This document shows positions 36,088 to 45,959 of a stretch of 64,000 nt of DNA, one piece after another; position 1 is the stretch's first letter; every line of letters starts with the position of its first letter. Made by a program: the position numbers and the translations under genes. Source of the stretch: Citrobacter braakii. Its GTDB lineage: Bacteria > Pseudomonadota > Gammaproteobacteria > Enterobacterales > Enterobacteriaceae. The notes beneath the pieces are model-generated. The model had not been told where the DNA came from and did not search any database. It was given only the letters and a program-made list of their open reading frames with translations. The stretch is from positions 744,001-808,000 of the forward strand of contig NZ_NAEW01000001.1 in assembly GCF_002075345.1 (NCBI RefSeq). The letters run 5' to 3'.

Positions 36088-37575
36088 TTATTGACGCTGT
36101 ACCTTTGCCAGACTGAACCACATTCCTACCGCTAATACGATAAGCATGCTGCCGGCGCTGCTTAAGGCCACGCTGTGCGACCAGGTAAAGGCTTCTTTAG
36201 CAGCCGACAGCAACGCCTCACTCAGCGACGACGGGAGCGAGTGCGCCAGTTGCACCGCCTCACCCATTGACGATGAGGCTCGTTCTATCTCCTGTGGATT
36301 AAGTCCGACAGGCGGCAGAATCGAGGCTGAAAAGCTGCGGCTCAACAACAAACCAAAGATAGCGATCCCAAGCCCGGCCCCCAGTTCATAAGCCATTGTC
36401 TCAATGGCGCCCGCGGCTGCGGCTTTTTCTGCCGGGGCTGCCGCCATGATAGCCGCCGTTGAGGCCAGCAGCGCACTGGCGGCGCTGAAACCGAGCAAAG
36501 CCATTAATATCCAGGCTTGAATCTGCTGAGTACTGAAATCTGTCATCGCCAGGCCGTAAAAACTGACGGCGCTAAGCGCCATACCCGCCGTTGCCACACA
36601 ACGTAATCCCAGGCGTGACACCAGTATACCGGCAATGGGGCCGCTGAAGCCGCTTGCCAGCATCACCGGCAGCATAAACAGTCCCGCCTGATACGGTGTT
36701 AAACCATGAACAAACTGTAGCTCCTGAGCCATCAGTAACTCGAAACCCACCAGAGTTATCATGGCGGTCATCGCCATCACAACGCCGCTCAAGATGATGC
36801 GATGCGTGAACAGCCGCATATCTATCATCGGGTGGGAAGCGGCAAGCTGGATGCGGACAAACTGCCACAACAGTAACGCGCCGGTTAACAGCGTCAACGC
36901 AATGGCAGCGGTCGCCGTATGCCCTTTCAGCGCGGTTTTAGCGCTGTAAACCAGCAGCAGAATGGCGACAATCAGCATTATTGCATGACCGAAATTTAAC
37001 GATTGATCGCGACGTCCGGCCTGGCGCGGCACTAAACGTGCGGTTAAGGCCATTACCACCAGGACAATCGGTACATTAATTAAGAATACGGATCCCCAGT
37101 AGAAGTGCTCCAGCAGCATCCCACCAACCAGTGGGCCAAATGCCGCACCGCCGGAACCCACGGCAGCCCAGACACCGAGCGCCATATTGCGATGCCGTTG
37201 CTCAGCGAATGTGGCGCGAATGCCCGCAAGCGTTGCCGGAACAATCATCGCCGCCCCAATCGCCAATACGGCCCGGGTGGCAATTAGCCAACCCGCGCTG
37301 TGGGCAAAGGCAGCGGCCAGCGATGCGAGGCCAAATAATCCGCCCCCTAACAGCAGCAGACGTTTAAAGCCGATACGATCGCCCAGCGCGCCCATTGGCA
37401 ATACCATTCCGGCCATTACCAGAGAATAAATATCAATGATCCACAGCAGCTCGTTACCACTGGCACCCAGCGTCATACTCAGCGTGGGCGCGGCAACGTG
37501 CAGCACCGTTGCATCAATCGCAACAGGGATGTAGACCAGTACAATAATGACTAACGTTAACCACTGACGAAACAT
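36088..37575 (-). CDS. smvA: SmvA, MFS (DHA2) cationic drug exporter
   Basis: SmvA is a 14-helix proton-driven exporter of methyl viologen, quaternary ammonium compounds and chlorhexidine-like cations in Salmonella and Klebsiella. The 495-residue product matches it closely (MFRQWLTLVIIVLVYIPVAI; GALGDRIGFKRLLLLGGG). The DHA2 motif C-like GVWAAVGSGGAAFGPLVGG is present. ATG 37575 has GGGAG upstream; the longer frame to 37836 runs across the operator and into smvR and is rejected. Divergent from its repressor gene. Confidence 0.93.
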   Translation of the reverse strand: MFRQWLTLVIIVLVYIPVAIDATVLHVAAPTLSMTLGASGNELLWIIDIYSLVMAGMVLPMGALGDRIGFKRLLLLGGGLFGLASLAAAFAHSAGWLIATRAVLAIGAAMIVPATLAGIRATFAEQRHRNMALGVWAAVGSGGAAFGPLVGGMLLEHFYWGSVFLINVPIVLVVMALTARLVPRQAGRRDQSLNFGHAIMLIVAILLLVYSAKTALKGHTATAAIALTLLTGALLLWQFVRIQLAASHPMIDMRLFTHRIILSGVVMAMTAMITLVGFELLMAQELQFVHGLTPYQAGLFMLPVMLASGFSGPIAGILVSRLGLRCVATAGMALSAVSFYGLAMTDFSTQQIQAWILMALLGFSAASALLASTAAIMAAAPAEKAAAAGAIETMAYELGAGLGIAIFGLLLSRSFSASILPPVGLNPQEIERASSSMGEAVQLAHSLPSSLSEALLSAAKEAFTWSHSVALSSAGSMLIVLAVGMWFSLAKVQRQ

Positions 37576-37598
37576 AAAACTCCCTAACGAAACTGAAA

Positions 37599-37614
37599 CT
37601 GGACACGTGTCCAG
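37599..37614. promoter_or_regulatory. Palindromic operator in the smvA-smvR region (likely SmvR site)
   Basis: CTGGACACGTGTCCAG is a perfect 16-base palindrome between the divergent genes. A weaker copy, TTGAACGTATGTCCAA, lies at 37636-37651. TetR repressors bind such palindromes; assignment to SmvR is by position. Confidence 0.75.
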
Positions 37615-37692
37615 CTTTAGCGATCCTACGGAAATTTGAACGTATGTCCAACTTTTTGTTAGACTGCGTGCTATACGGGTACAGGAGGAAAG

Positions 37693-38271
37693 ATGAGCTA
37701 TCTGAATCGGGACGAACGTCGGGAAGTTATTCTGCAAGCGGCCATGCGTGTCGCGCTTGAGGAAGGATTTACTGCTATGACGGTGCGGCGTATTGCCACG
37801 GAAGCTCAGGTGTCCACCGGGCAGGTACACCATCACTTTACCTCTGCGGGTGAGTTAAAATCCCTCGCTTTTGTGCAACTGATACGGACTCTTCTGGATG
37901 CCGAACAGGTCAGTGATAACGCCAGCTTCCGCGAACGACTGCATGCTATGTTGGGCTGTGAAGATGGTGGGTTCGAACCCTACATTAAACTGTGGCGTGA
38001 AGCGCAGGTCCTGGCGGATAAAGATCCGGAAATCAAAAGCGCCTACCTGCTAACCATGCGGATGTGGCATGAAGAAACCGCCGCTATCATCACTCAAGGA
38101 CAGAGTGCAGGTGAATTCTCAGCAATACCGGATGCGGCCGAGGTGGCCTGGCGCTTAATCGCATTGGTTTGCGGCCTGGATGGCATCTATGTCTTAGGCA
38201 TTGAGGAAATGGCCGACCCTGCATTCGAACGCCATTTGGATCGTATGATTACGTTAGAGTTAGTTAATTGA
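37693..38271 (+). CDS. smvR: SmvR, TetR-family repressor of smvA
   Basis: The 192-residue protein has a TetR N-terminal HTH (about residues 10-56, with FTAMTVRRIATEAQVSTGQV) and an all-helical ligand domain. It is divergent from smvA, as in Salmonella and Klebsiella, where loss of the repressor raises biocide tolerance. Here the frame is intact, so smvA should be repressed. AGGAGGAAAG precedes ATG 37693. Confidence 0.9.
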   Translation: MSYLNRDERREVILQAAMRVALEEGFTAMTVRRIATEAQVSTGQVHHHFTSAGELKSLAFVQLIRTLLDAEQVSDNASFRERLHAMLGCEDGGFEPYIKLWREAQVLADKDPEIKSAYLLTMRMWHEETAAIITQGQSAGEFSAIPDAAEVAWRLIALVCGLDGIYVLGIEEMADPAFERHLDRMITLELVN

Positions 38272-38483
38272 TGTTATAGATGAATTAATAATACATCTTT
38301 TATTTTTACAATTGGTAACACTTAAGCAACATGTAATTCCCTCATCACGCCGCGTTATTGCGCTTTTTTATCTATTCTTTCAGTCAATATTCCCAAAACT
38401 TTTCAATAGTTTCTAAAAAGAACTCGCGCGGCGCTGTGTGCGTTTATTTCTTTTTCATGAACGGCATGGGCATGGAGAATAAT

Positions 38484-39869
38484 ATGGCAGCATCAAATGA
38501 GAAAAATAATCGTTATCTTTTAACTGACTGGAAACCGGAGAACCCCGCCTTTTGGGAAAACAAAGGTAAGCATATTGCACGTAGAAACCTCTGGATATCA
38601 GTAAGTTGTCTGTTGCTGGCGTTCTGCGTCTGGATGTTGTTCAGCGCCGTGGCTGTCAATCTGAATAAAATTGGTTTTAATTTCACCACTGACCAACTGT
38701 TTTTATTAACGGCATTGCCTTCTCTTTCTGGCGCAATATTGCGCGTTCCCTACTCCTTTATGGTACCTATATTTGGTGGGCGCCGGTGGACCATTTTTAG
38801 CACGATTATTCTGGTTATTCCCTGCGTCTGGCTCGGTTTTGCCGTGCAAAATAACGCTACTCCGTTTGGCGTATTTATTATCATTGCGCTGATGTGTGGT
38901 TTTGCTGGCGCAAACTTTGCCTCCAGCATGGGTAATATCAGCTTTTTCTTCCCCAAAGCGAAACAAGGCAGCGCATTAGGCGTTAACGGTGGTCTCGGCA
39001 ACCTTGGCGTCAGCGTGATGCAGTTGATCGCGCCGCTAGTGATCTTTCTGCCTATCTTTACCTTTTTGGGCGTACAGGGCGTACCGCAAGCCGACGGCTC
39101 GTTATTGTCGCTGGCCAATGCCGCATGGATTTGGGTTCCGTTACTGCTGATAGCCACCTTAGCAGCAGGCATGGGAATGAACGATATTGCCAGTTCGAAG
39201 GCCTCAATTGCTTCCCAGTTGCCGGTCCTCAAGCGTTTTCATCTGTGGTTATTAAGCCTGCTGTATCTCGCCACCTTCGGTTCATTTATCGGCTTTTCGG
39301 CAGGCTTTGCCATGCTGGCGAAAACTCAGTTCCCGGACGTGAATATCCTGCAACTGGCGTTCTTCGGCCCCTTCATCGGCGCTCTTGCGCGATCGGCAGG
39401 TGGGGTGATCTCTGACAAATTCGGCGGTGTGCGCGTCACGTTAATTAACTTCATCTTTATGGCGCTGTTTAGCGCCCTGCTGTTTCTCACCCTGCCAGGG
39501 TCAGGCGAAGGAAACTTTGTCGCCTTCTACCTGGTGTTTATGGGCTTGTTCCTGACTGCGGGTCTGGGAAGCGGCTCAACCTTCCAGATGATCGCGGTGA
39601 TCTTTCGCAAAATCACCATATACCGGGTGAAGCTGCACGGTGGTACTGAAGAACAGGCCCAACGTGAGGCGGTAACCGATACCGCTGCCGCGCTGGGATT
39701 CATCTCTGCTATTGGCGCTGTGGGGGGCTTCTTCATCCCCAAAGCGTTTGGTTCATCGCTGGCGCTGACCGGATCTCCGGTGGGCGCAATGAAAATATTC
39801 CTCGTGTTTTACATCGTCTGCGTGCTGGTGACCTGGCTGGTCTATGGCCGTAAATCACAAAAAAAATAA
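38484..39869 (+). CDS. narU: Nitrate/nitrite antiporter NarU
   Basis: NarU is a 12-helix MFS protein of the NarK2 group that exchanges nitrate and nitrite across the inner membrane. The 461-residue product keeps the nitrate signatures GFAGANFASSMGNISFFFP and GLGSGSTFQM. ATG 38484 (MAASNEKNNRYLLTDWKP) matches E. coli NarU and has GGAG 8 bases upstream; several in-frame ATGs further up (38457-38475) are rejected. It heads the narUZYWV cluster, separated from narZ by a REP palindrome. Confidence 0.94.
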   Translation: MAASNEKNNRYLLTDWKPENPAFWENKGKHIARRNLWISVSCLLLAFCVWMLFSAVAVNLNKIGFNFTTDQLFLLTALPSLSGAILRVPYSFMVPIFGGRRWTIFSTIILVIPCVWLGFAVQNNATPFGVFIIIALMCGFAGANFASSMGNISFFFPKAKQGSALGVNGGLGNLGVSVMQLIAPLVIFLPIFTFLGVQGVPQADGSLLSLANAAWIWVPLLLIATLAAGMGMNDIASSKASIASQLPVLKRFHLWLLSLLYLATFGSFIGFSAGFAMLAKTQFPDVNILQLAFFGPFIGALARSAGGVISDKFGGVRVTLINFIFMALFSALLFLTLPGSGEGNFVAFYLVFMGLFLTAGLGSGSTFQMIAVIFRKITIYRVKLHGGTEEQAQREAVTDTAAALGFISAIGAVGGFFIPKAFGSSLALTGSPVGAMKIFLVFYIVCVLVTWLVYGRKSQKK

Positions 39870-39901
39870 CAAAATGGATACCGCAGGATCGGACAGTTCG
39901 A

Positions 39902-39936
39902 TAGGCCGGATAAGGCGTTAACCGCCATCCGGCCTA
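39902..39936. repeat. REP palindrome between narU and narZ
   Basis: TAGGCCGGAT (39902-39911) pairs with ATCCGGCCTA (39927-39936); inner GGCG / CGCC also pair. It may lower or stabilise transcript passing from narU to narZ. Confidence 0.88.
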
Positions 39937-39982
39937 CCGTTCGATTCACCGTCGGCAATATTCTCAAAGCAGGAGTTATGTC

Positions 39983-42900
39983 ATGAGTAAACTGTTCGAT
40001 CGCTTTCGCTACTTTAAACAAAAGGGCGATACGTTTGCCGATGGGCACGGGCAAGTGATGCACACCAACCGGGACTGGGAAGACAGCTATCGTCAGCGCT
40101 GGCAGTTCGACAAAATTGTGCGTTCTACCCACGGCGTTAACTGTACCGGCTCATGCAGTTGGAAAATCTACGTCAAAAACGGACTGGTGACCTGGGAAAC
40201 GCAGCAAACCGACTACCCGCGTACCCGCCCTGACCTGCCAAATCATGAACCCCGTGGCTGCCCGCGCGGTGCCAGCTACTCCTGGTATCTTTACAGCGCC
40301 AACCGTCTGAAATATCCCCTGGTGCGTAAACGTCTGATCGAACTGTGGCGCGACGCCCTGTCCCGCCAGCCCGATCCGGTGCTGGCCTGGGAATCCATTA
40401 TGAACGACCCGCAAAAATGCCAGAGCTACAAGCAGGTACGCGGGCGCGGTGGTTTTATCCGTTCCAACTGGAAAGAGCTTAATCAGCTCATTGCTGCCGC
40501 CAACGTCTGGACGGTGAAAACCTATGGCCCGGATCGCGTGGCCGGGTTCTCCCCGATCCCTGCTATGTCGATGGTCTCCTATGCCGCAGGCACACGTTAT
40601 CTTTCGCTACTGGGCGGAACCTGCCTGAGCTTCTATGACTGGTACTGCGACTTACCGCCTGCATCACCGATGACCTGGGGCGAACAGACCGATGTTCCAG
40701 AATCCGCCGACTGGTATAACTCCAGCTACATCATCGCCTGGGGGTCAAACGTGCCGCAGACCCGTACCCCGGATGCGCACTTTTTTACTGAAGTACGCTA
40801 CAAAGGCACCAAGACGATTGCCATTACGCCGGATTACTCGGAAGTCGCCAAACTGTGCGACCAGTGGCTGGCCCCCAAGCAAGGGACAGACAGCGCGTTG
40901 GCGATGGCGATGGGCCACGTGATTCTGAAAGAATTCCACCTCGACAATCCAAGCGATTACTTCATCAATTACTGTCGTCGCTATACCGATATGCCGATGC
41001 TGGTTTTGCTGGATGCCCGGGAAGATGGCAGCTACGTTCCAGGGCGCATGATGCGCGCCTCAGACCTTGTCGATGGTCTGGGCGAAAGTAACAATCCGGA
41101 GTGGAAAACCGTGGCCTTTAACACTGCTGGCGAACTGGTGGTCCCGAACGGGTCTATCGGTTTTCGCTGGGGCGAGAAAGGTAAATGGAACCTGGAGCCA
41201 CTGGCGGCTGGCGCTGAAACAGAACTTTCCCTCTCGCTGCTCGGTCAGCATGATGAAGTGACTGGCGTGGCATTCCCCTACTTCGGCGGTAACGAAAACC
41301 CACATTTTCGCAGCGTGAAACAGGAACCCGTGCTGATTCGTCAACTGCCGGTAAAACATCTTACCCTCGCCGATGGCAGCCGTTGCCCGGTGGTGAGCGT
41401 CTATGATCTGGTGCTGGCGAATTACGGCCTCGACCGCGGTCTGGATGACGCTCATAGCGCGCAAGATTACAGCGAAATGAAAGCCTACACCCCGGCCTGG
41501 GGAGAGCAAATTACCGGTGTCCCTCGTCGTCATATCGAACAAATCGCCCGTGAGTTTGCCGATACGGCGCACAAAACCCATGGCCGTTCGATGATTATCC
41601 TCGGGGCTGGCGTCAACCACTGGTATCACATGGATATGAACTACCGTGGAATGATTAACATCCTCGTGTTCTGCGGTTGTGTGGGACAAAGCGGCGGCGG
41701 CTGGGCGCACTATGTGGGTCAGGAGAAACTGCGTCCGCAAACCGGTTGGTTGCCGCTGGCCTTTGCGCTGGACTGGAACCGCCCGCCGCGTCAGATGAAC
41801 AGCACCTCGTTTTTCTACAATCACTCCAGCCAGTGGCGTTATGAAAAACTCACCGCTCAGGAACTCCTCTCTCCGCTGGCTGACGCGTCGAAGTTTAGCG
41901 GACATTTGATCGACTTTAACGTGCGGGCAGAAAGAATGGGCTGGCTGCCGTCCGCGCCGCAGCTCAACCTCAACCCTCTGACCGTCAAAGCAAAGGCAGA
42001 ACAAGCGGGAGTGTCGCCTGCGCAATACACTGCACAGGCGCTGAAATCGGGTGAAATTCGTTTTGCCTGCGAGCAGCCGGATAGTGGTAACAACCATCCG
42101 CGTAATCTCTTCGTCTGGCGCTCTAACCTGCTCGGCTCCTCCGGTAAAGGGCATGAATACATGCTCAAGTATCTGCTGGGTACCGAAAGCGGGATCCAGG
42201 GGGAAGCGCTCGGTTCAAGCGAAGGTATTAAACCTGAAGAGGTGGAATGGCAGTCCGCGGCGATAGAGGGCAAGCTTGATCTGCTGGTAACGCTCGATTT
42301 CCGTATGTCGAGTACCTGCCTGTTCTCCGATGTCGTTTTGCCGACCGCCACCTGGTATGAAAAAGACGATATGAACACCTCGGATATGCATCCGTTTATT
42401 CACCCGCTGTCGGCGGCGGTCGATCCTGCGTGGGAATCGAAGAGCGACTGGGAAATTTATAAAGGCATCGCCAAAGTCTTCTCTGAGGTTTGCGTCGGGC
42501 ACCTTGGGCAAGAAACGGATGTGGTATTACAACCGCTGCAACACGACTCCCCGGCAGAGCTGGCGCAGCCGTTTGACATTCAGGACTGGCGTAAAGGCGA
42601 ATGCGATCTCCTCCCGGGGAAAACGGCGCCCAATATTGCCGTCGTGGAACGTGACTATCCCGCCACCTACGAACGCTTCACTTCGCTTGGTCCGCTAATG
42701 GACAAGCTCGGTAACGGCGGGAAAGGTATTACGTGGAATACCCAGGCGGAGGTCGATTTCCTCGGCAAGCTTAACTACACCAAACGCGAAGGTCCGGCGA
42801 AAGGCCGACCACTGATAGACACCGCGCTGGACGCGTCTGAGGTGATCCTCGCCCTCGCACCGGAAACGAACGGTCAGGTGGCGGTGAAAGCCTGGGAAGC

Positions 42901-43723
42901 GCTGGGAGCGATGACCGGACGCGAGCATACGCATCTGGCGTTGAACAAAGAAGACGAGAAAATCCGTTTTCGCGATATTCAGGCGCAGCCGCGCAAAATC
43001 ATCTCCAGCCCCACCTGGTCCGGGCTGGAAAGTGAACATGTCTCCTATAACGCAGGCTATACCAACGTCCACGAGCTGATCCCGTGGCGAACCCTGTCCG
43101 GTCGCCAACAGTTGTACCAGGATCACGCGTGGATGCGAGCGTTTGGTGAAAGTCTGGTGGCATATCGTCCGCCTATCGATACCCGTAGCGTCAGCAATAT
43201 GCGCGAAGTTCCGCCTAACGGCTTCCCGGAAAAAGCGCTCAACTTCCTGACTCCGCATCAGAAATGGGGGATCCACTCTACCTACAGCGAAAACCTGCTG
43301 ATGCTGACGCTGTCGCGCGGCGGCCCCATTGTCTGGATCAGTGAGACCGATGCTAAAGAGCTGGGCATTGAGGATAACGACTGGATTGAAGCCTTTAACG
43401 CCAACGGCGCGCTCACCGCGCGGGCTGTGGTGAGTCAGCGCGTGCCGCCGGGAATGACCATGATGTATCACGCTCAGGAGCGAATCATGAATATCCCTGG
43501 CTCGGAAGTCACCGGTATGCGCGGCGGGATCCATAACTCAGTCACCCGCGTCTGCCCGAAACCCACGCACATGATCGGCGGCTATGCGCAACTGGCATAC
43601 AGCTTCAACTATTACGGCACAGTCGGCTCTAACCGCGATGAGTTCATCATGATTAGAAAAATGAAAAATATTAACTGGCTGGATGATGAAGGTCGCGATC
43701 AGGTACAGGAGGCGAAAAAATGA
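39983..43723 (+). CDS. narZ: Nitrate reductase Z, alpha (catalytic) subunit
   Basis: NarZ reduces nitrate to nitrite with a bis-MGD molybdenum cofactor on the cytoplasmic face of the inner membrane. The 1246-residue protein has the NarG/NarZ N-terminus with FS0 cluster ligands in STHGVNCTGSCSWKIYV (His and Cys) and a further Cys in EPRGCPRGAS. The molybdenum-site aspartate is in CLSFYDWYCDLP. The narU gene immediately upstream marks this as the Z isoenzyme rather than NarG, whose operon carries narK/narXL. In E. coli the Z enzyme is expressed at low level and under RpoS control. AGGAG precedes ATG 39983. Confidence 0.95.
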   Translation: MSKLFDRFRYFKQKGDTFADGHGQVMHTNRDWEDSYRQRWQFDKIVRSTHGVNCTGSCSWKIYVKNGLVTWETQQTDYPRTRPDLPNHEPRGCPRGASYSWYLYSANRLKYPLVRKRLIELWRDALSRQPDPVLAWESIMNDPQKCQSYKQVRGRGGFIRSNWKELNQLIAAANVWTVKTYGPDRVAGFSPIPAMSMVSYAAGTRYLSLLGGTCLSFYDWYCDLPPASPMTWGEQTDVPESADWYNSSYIIAWGSNVPQTRTPDAHFFTEVRYKGTKTIAITPDYSEVAKLCDQWLAPKQGTDSALAMAMGHVILKEFHLDNPSDYFINYCRRYTDMPMLVLLDAREDGSYVPGRMMRASDLVDGLGESNNPEWKTVAFNTAGELVVPNGSIGFRWGEKGKWNLEPLAAGAETELSLSLLGQHDEVTGVAFPYFGGNENPHFRSVKQEPVLIRQLPVKHLTLADGSRCPVVSVYDLVLANYGLDRGLDDAHSAQDYSEMKAYTPAWGEQITGVPRRHIEQIAREFADTAHKTHGRSMIILGAGVNHWYHMDMNYRGMINILVFCGCVGQSGGGWAHYVGQEKLRPQTGWLPLAFALDWNRPPRQMNSTSFFYNHSSQWRYEKLTAQELLSPLADASKFSGHLIDFNVRAERMGWLPSAPQLNLNPLTVKAKAEQAGVSPAQYTAQALKSGEIRFACEQPDSGNNHPRNLFVWRSNLLGSSGKGHEYMLKYLLGTESGIQGEALGSSEGIKPEEVEWQSAAIEGKLDLLVTLDFRMSSTCLFSDVVLPTATWYEKDDMNTSDMHPFIHPLSAAVDPAWESKSDWEIYKGIAKVFSEVCVGHLGQETDVVLQPLQHDSPAELAQPFDIQDWRKGECDLLPGKTAPNIAVVERDYPATYERFTSLGPLMDKLGNGGKGITWNTQAEVDFLGKLNYTKREGPAKGRPLIDTALDASEVILALAPETNGQVAVKAWEALGAMTGREHTHLALNKEDEKIRFRDIQAQPRKIISSPTWSGLESEHVSYNAGYTNVHELIPWRTLSGRQQLYQDHAWMRAFGESLVAYRPPIDTRSVSNMREVPPNGFPEKALNFLTPHQKWGIHSTYSENLLMLTLSRGGPIVWISETDAKELGIEDNDWIEAFNANGALTARAVVSQRVPPGMTMMYHAQERIMNIPGSEVTGMRGGIHNSVTRVCPKPTHMIGGYAQLAYSFNYYGTVGSNRDEFIMIRKMKNINWLDDEGRDQVQEAKK

Positions 43724-45264
43724 AAATACGCTCACAGGTAGGCATGGTTCTTAATCTGGATAAGTGCATCGGCTGCCACACCTGCTCCGTCACCTGTAAA
43801 AACGTCTGGACCGGACGTGAAGGGATGGAATATGCGTGGTTTAACAACGTTGAGACCAAGCCAGGCATTGGCTATCCGAAAAACTGGGAAGATCAGGAAG
43901 AGTGGCAAGGCGGCTGGGTTCGCGATGTTAACGGGAAGATAAGGCCGCGCCTGGGCGGCAAGATGGGCGTTATCACCAAAATTTTTGCTAACCCGGTGAT
44001 CCCGCAAATCGATGATTATTACGAACCCTTTACCTACGATTATCAGCATCTGCATAGCGCGCCGGAAAGCAAGAATCAGCCCACCGCACGTCCGCGTTCG
44101 CTGATAGATGGCAAACGGATGGACAAGATTATCTGGGGTCCTAACTGGGAAGAGTTGCTCGGCGGTGAGTTCTCAAAACGTGCCCGCGACCGTAACTTTG
44201 AGAAAATGCAAAAGGAGATGTACGGGCAATTCGAAAACACCTTCATGATGTATTTACCGCGCTTGTGCGAACACTGCCTGAACCCTAGCTGTGTCGCCAC
44301 CTGCCCGAGCGGTGCCATCTATAAGCGTGAAGAAGACGGCATCGTGTTGATCGACCAGGATAAATGTCGCGGCTGGCGCTTGTGCATCAGCGGTTGTCCG
44401 TACAAAAAAATCTACTTTAACTGGAAGAGCGGTAAATCAGAGAAGTGCATTTTCTGCTACCCGCGTATTGAGTCCGGCCAGCCGACGGTATGTTCGGAAA
44501 CCTGCGTGGGACGCATCCGCTATCTTGGCGTATTGCTGTATGACGCCGACCGCATCGAAGAAGCTGCCAGCACCGAGCATGAGACCGATCTCTACGAGCG
44601 TCAGTGCGATGTGTTCCTCAATCCACACGACCCGGCGGTCATTGAAGAGGCATTAAAACAAGGTATTCCGCACAACGTCATCGAAGCGGCCCAACGTTCG
44701 CCCGTTTACAAGATGGCGATGGACTGGAAGCTGGCGCTGCCGCTGCACCCGGAATACCGCACCCTGCCGATGGTCTGGTATGTACCGCCGTTGTCGCCGA
44801 TTCAGTCGGTCGCTGACGCGGGGGGACTGCCGCACAATGGCAACATTCTGCCAGCGGTTGAATCACTGCGAATTCCGGTTCAGTACCTTGCCAACATGCT
44901 TAGCGCGGGCGATACCGGTCCGGTGCTGCGCGCGCTAAAACGAATGATGGCCATGCGCCATTATATGCGTTCGCAAACCGTAGAAGGCGTTACGGACACC
45001 CGCGCGATTGAGGAAGTGGGTCTGACCGTTGAGCAGGTTGAAGAGATGTATCGCTATCTGGCCATCGCCAACTATGAAGACCGCTTCGTGATCCCGACCA
45101 GCCACCGTGAAATGGCGCGTGATGCGTTCCCGGAGAAAAACGGTTGCGGATTTACCTTTGGCGACGGCTGCCATGGTTCAGATACCAAATTCAACCTGTT
45201 TAACAGCAGTCGTATTGACGCCATCGACATCACCGAAGTGCGTGATAAAGCGGAGGGTGAATAA
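43720..45264 (+). CDS. narY: Nitrate reductase Z, iron-sulfur (beta) subunit
   Basis: The 514-residue electron-transfer subunit links NarV heme to NarZ. Four cysteine groups are visible: CIGCHTCSVTCKN, CEHCLNPSCVATCPSG, CRGWRLCISGCPYK (with the Trp replacing one Cys, typical of the [3Fe-4S] cluster of NarH/NarY) and CIFCYPRIE with CSETC. The start overlaps the narZ stop (ATGA) with AGGAGG upstream. Confidence 0.95.
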   Translation: MKIRSQVGMVLNLDKCIGCHTCSVTCKNVWTGREGMEYAWFNNVETKPGIGYPKNWEDQEEWQGGWVRDVNGKIRPRLGGKMGVITKIFANPVIPQIDDYYEPFTYDYQHLHSAPESKNQPTARPRSLIDGKRMDKIIWGPNWEELLGGEFSKRARDRNFEKMQKEMYGQFENTFMMYLPRLCEHCLNPSCVATCPSGAIYKREEDGIVLIDQDKCRGWRLCISGCPYKKIYFNWKSGKSEKCIFCYPRIESGQPTVCSETCVGRIRYLGVLLYDADRIEEAASTEHETDLYERQCDVFLNPHDPAVIEEALKQGIPHNVIEAAQRSPVYKMAMDWKLALPLHPEYRTLPMVWYVPPLSPIQSVADAGGLPHNGNILPAVESLRIPVQYLANMLSAGDTGPVLRALKRMMAMRHYMRSQTVEGVTDTRAIEEVGLTVEQVEEMYRYLAIANYEDRFVIPTSHREMARDAFPEKNGCGFTFGDGCHGSDTKFNLFNSSRIDAIDITEVRDKAEGE

Positions 45265-45959
45265 TGCAAATCCTGAAGGTTATCGGCCTGCTGATGGAAT
45301 ATCCCGACGAGTTGCTGTGGGAGTGTAAAGACGAGGCGCTGGCGCTTGTGGCCAGCGATGCCCCAATGCTTACCGAATTTAGCCTAGGGCTGCTCAATGC
45401 GCCATTACTGGATAAACAAGCCGAATGGTGTGAGATATTTGACCGGGGTCGGGCCACCTCTCTGCTGCTGTTTGAGCACGTGCACGCCGAGTCTCGCGAT
45501 CGGGGCCAGGCGATGGTTGATCTGTTGGCGCAGTACGAAAAGGTCGGACTGCAGCTCGACTGCCGCGAACTGCCGGATCATCTGCCGCTGTATCTGGAGT
45601 ACTTAAGCGTGTTGCCGGAAGCGGAGGCCAAAGAAGGATTGCAGAACGTCGCACCGATTCTGGCGCTGCTGGGGGGGCGTTTGAAACAGCGTGATACGCC
45701 GTGGTATCAACTGTTTGACGCCCTGCTACTGCTTGCCGGAAGCCCTCTTTCAAGTGACAGTGTCACTAAACAAGTTGGCACGGAAACCCGCGACGATACC
45801 CGACAGGCGCTGGATGCCGTCTGGGAAGAGGAACAGGTGAAGTTTATCGAGGATAACGCCACCGCCTGTGACAGTTCACCGTTACAAAACTATCAACGAC
45901 GCTTTAGCCAGGACGTGGCACCTCAGTATGTCGACGTCAGCGCGGGAGGCCCGAAATGA
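45264..45959 (+). CDS. narW: Nitrate reductase Z assembly chaperone
   Basis: NarW (NarJ family) holds the alpha-beta pair while the molybdenum cofactor is inserted; it is not part of the final enzyme. The 231-residue product starts [19 protein letters not shown], the NarJ/NarW opening. ATG 45264 shares its first base with the narY stop (TAATG), and GAGGGTG lies upstream. The acidic C-terminal tail is typical. Confidence 0.93.
   Translation: MQILKVIGLLMEYPDELLWECKDEALALVASDAPMLTEFSLGLLNAPLLDKQAEWCEIFDRGRATSLLLFEHVHAESRDRGQAMVDLLAQYEKVGLQLDCRELPDHLPLYLEYLSVLPEAEAKEGLQNVAPILALLGGRLKQRDTPWYQLFDALLLLAGSPLSSDSVTKQVGTETRDDTRQALDAVWEEEQVKFIEDNATACDSSPLQNYQRRFSQDVAPQYVDVSAGGPK

Noticed and set aside
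41060-42154. Long minus-strand frame opposite narZ (also 42695-43534)
   Set aside because: Antisense shadow of narZ; low-complexity, no ribosome site, no known family.
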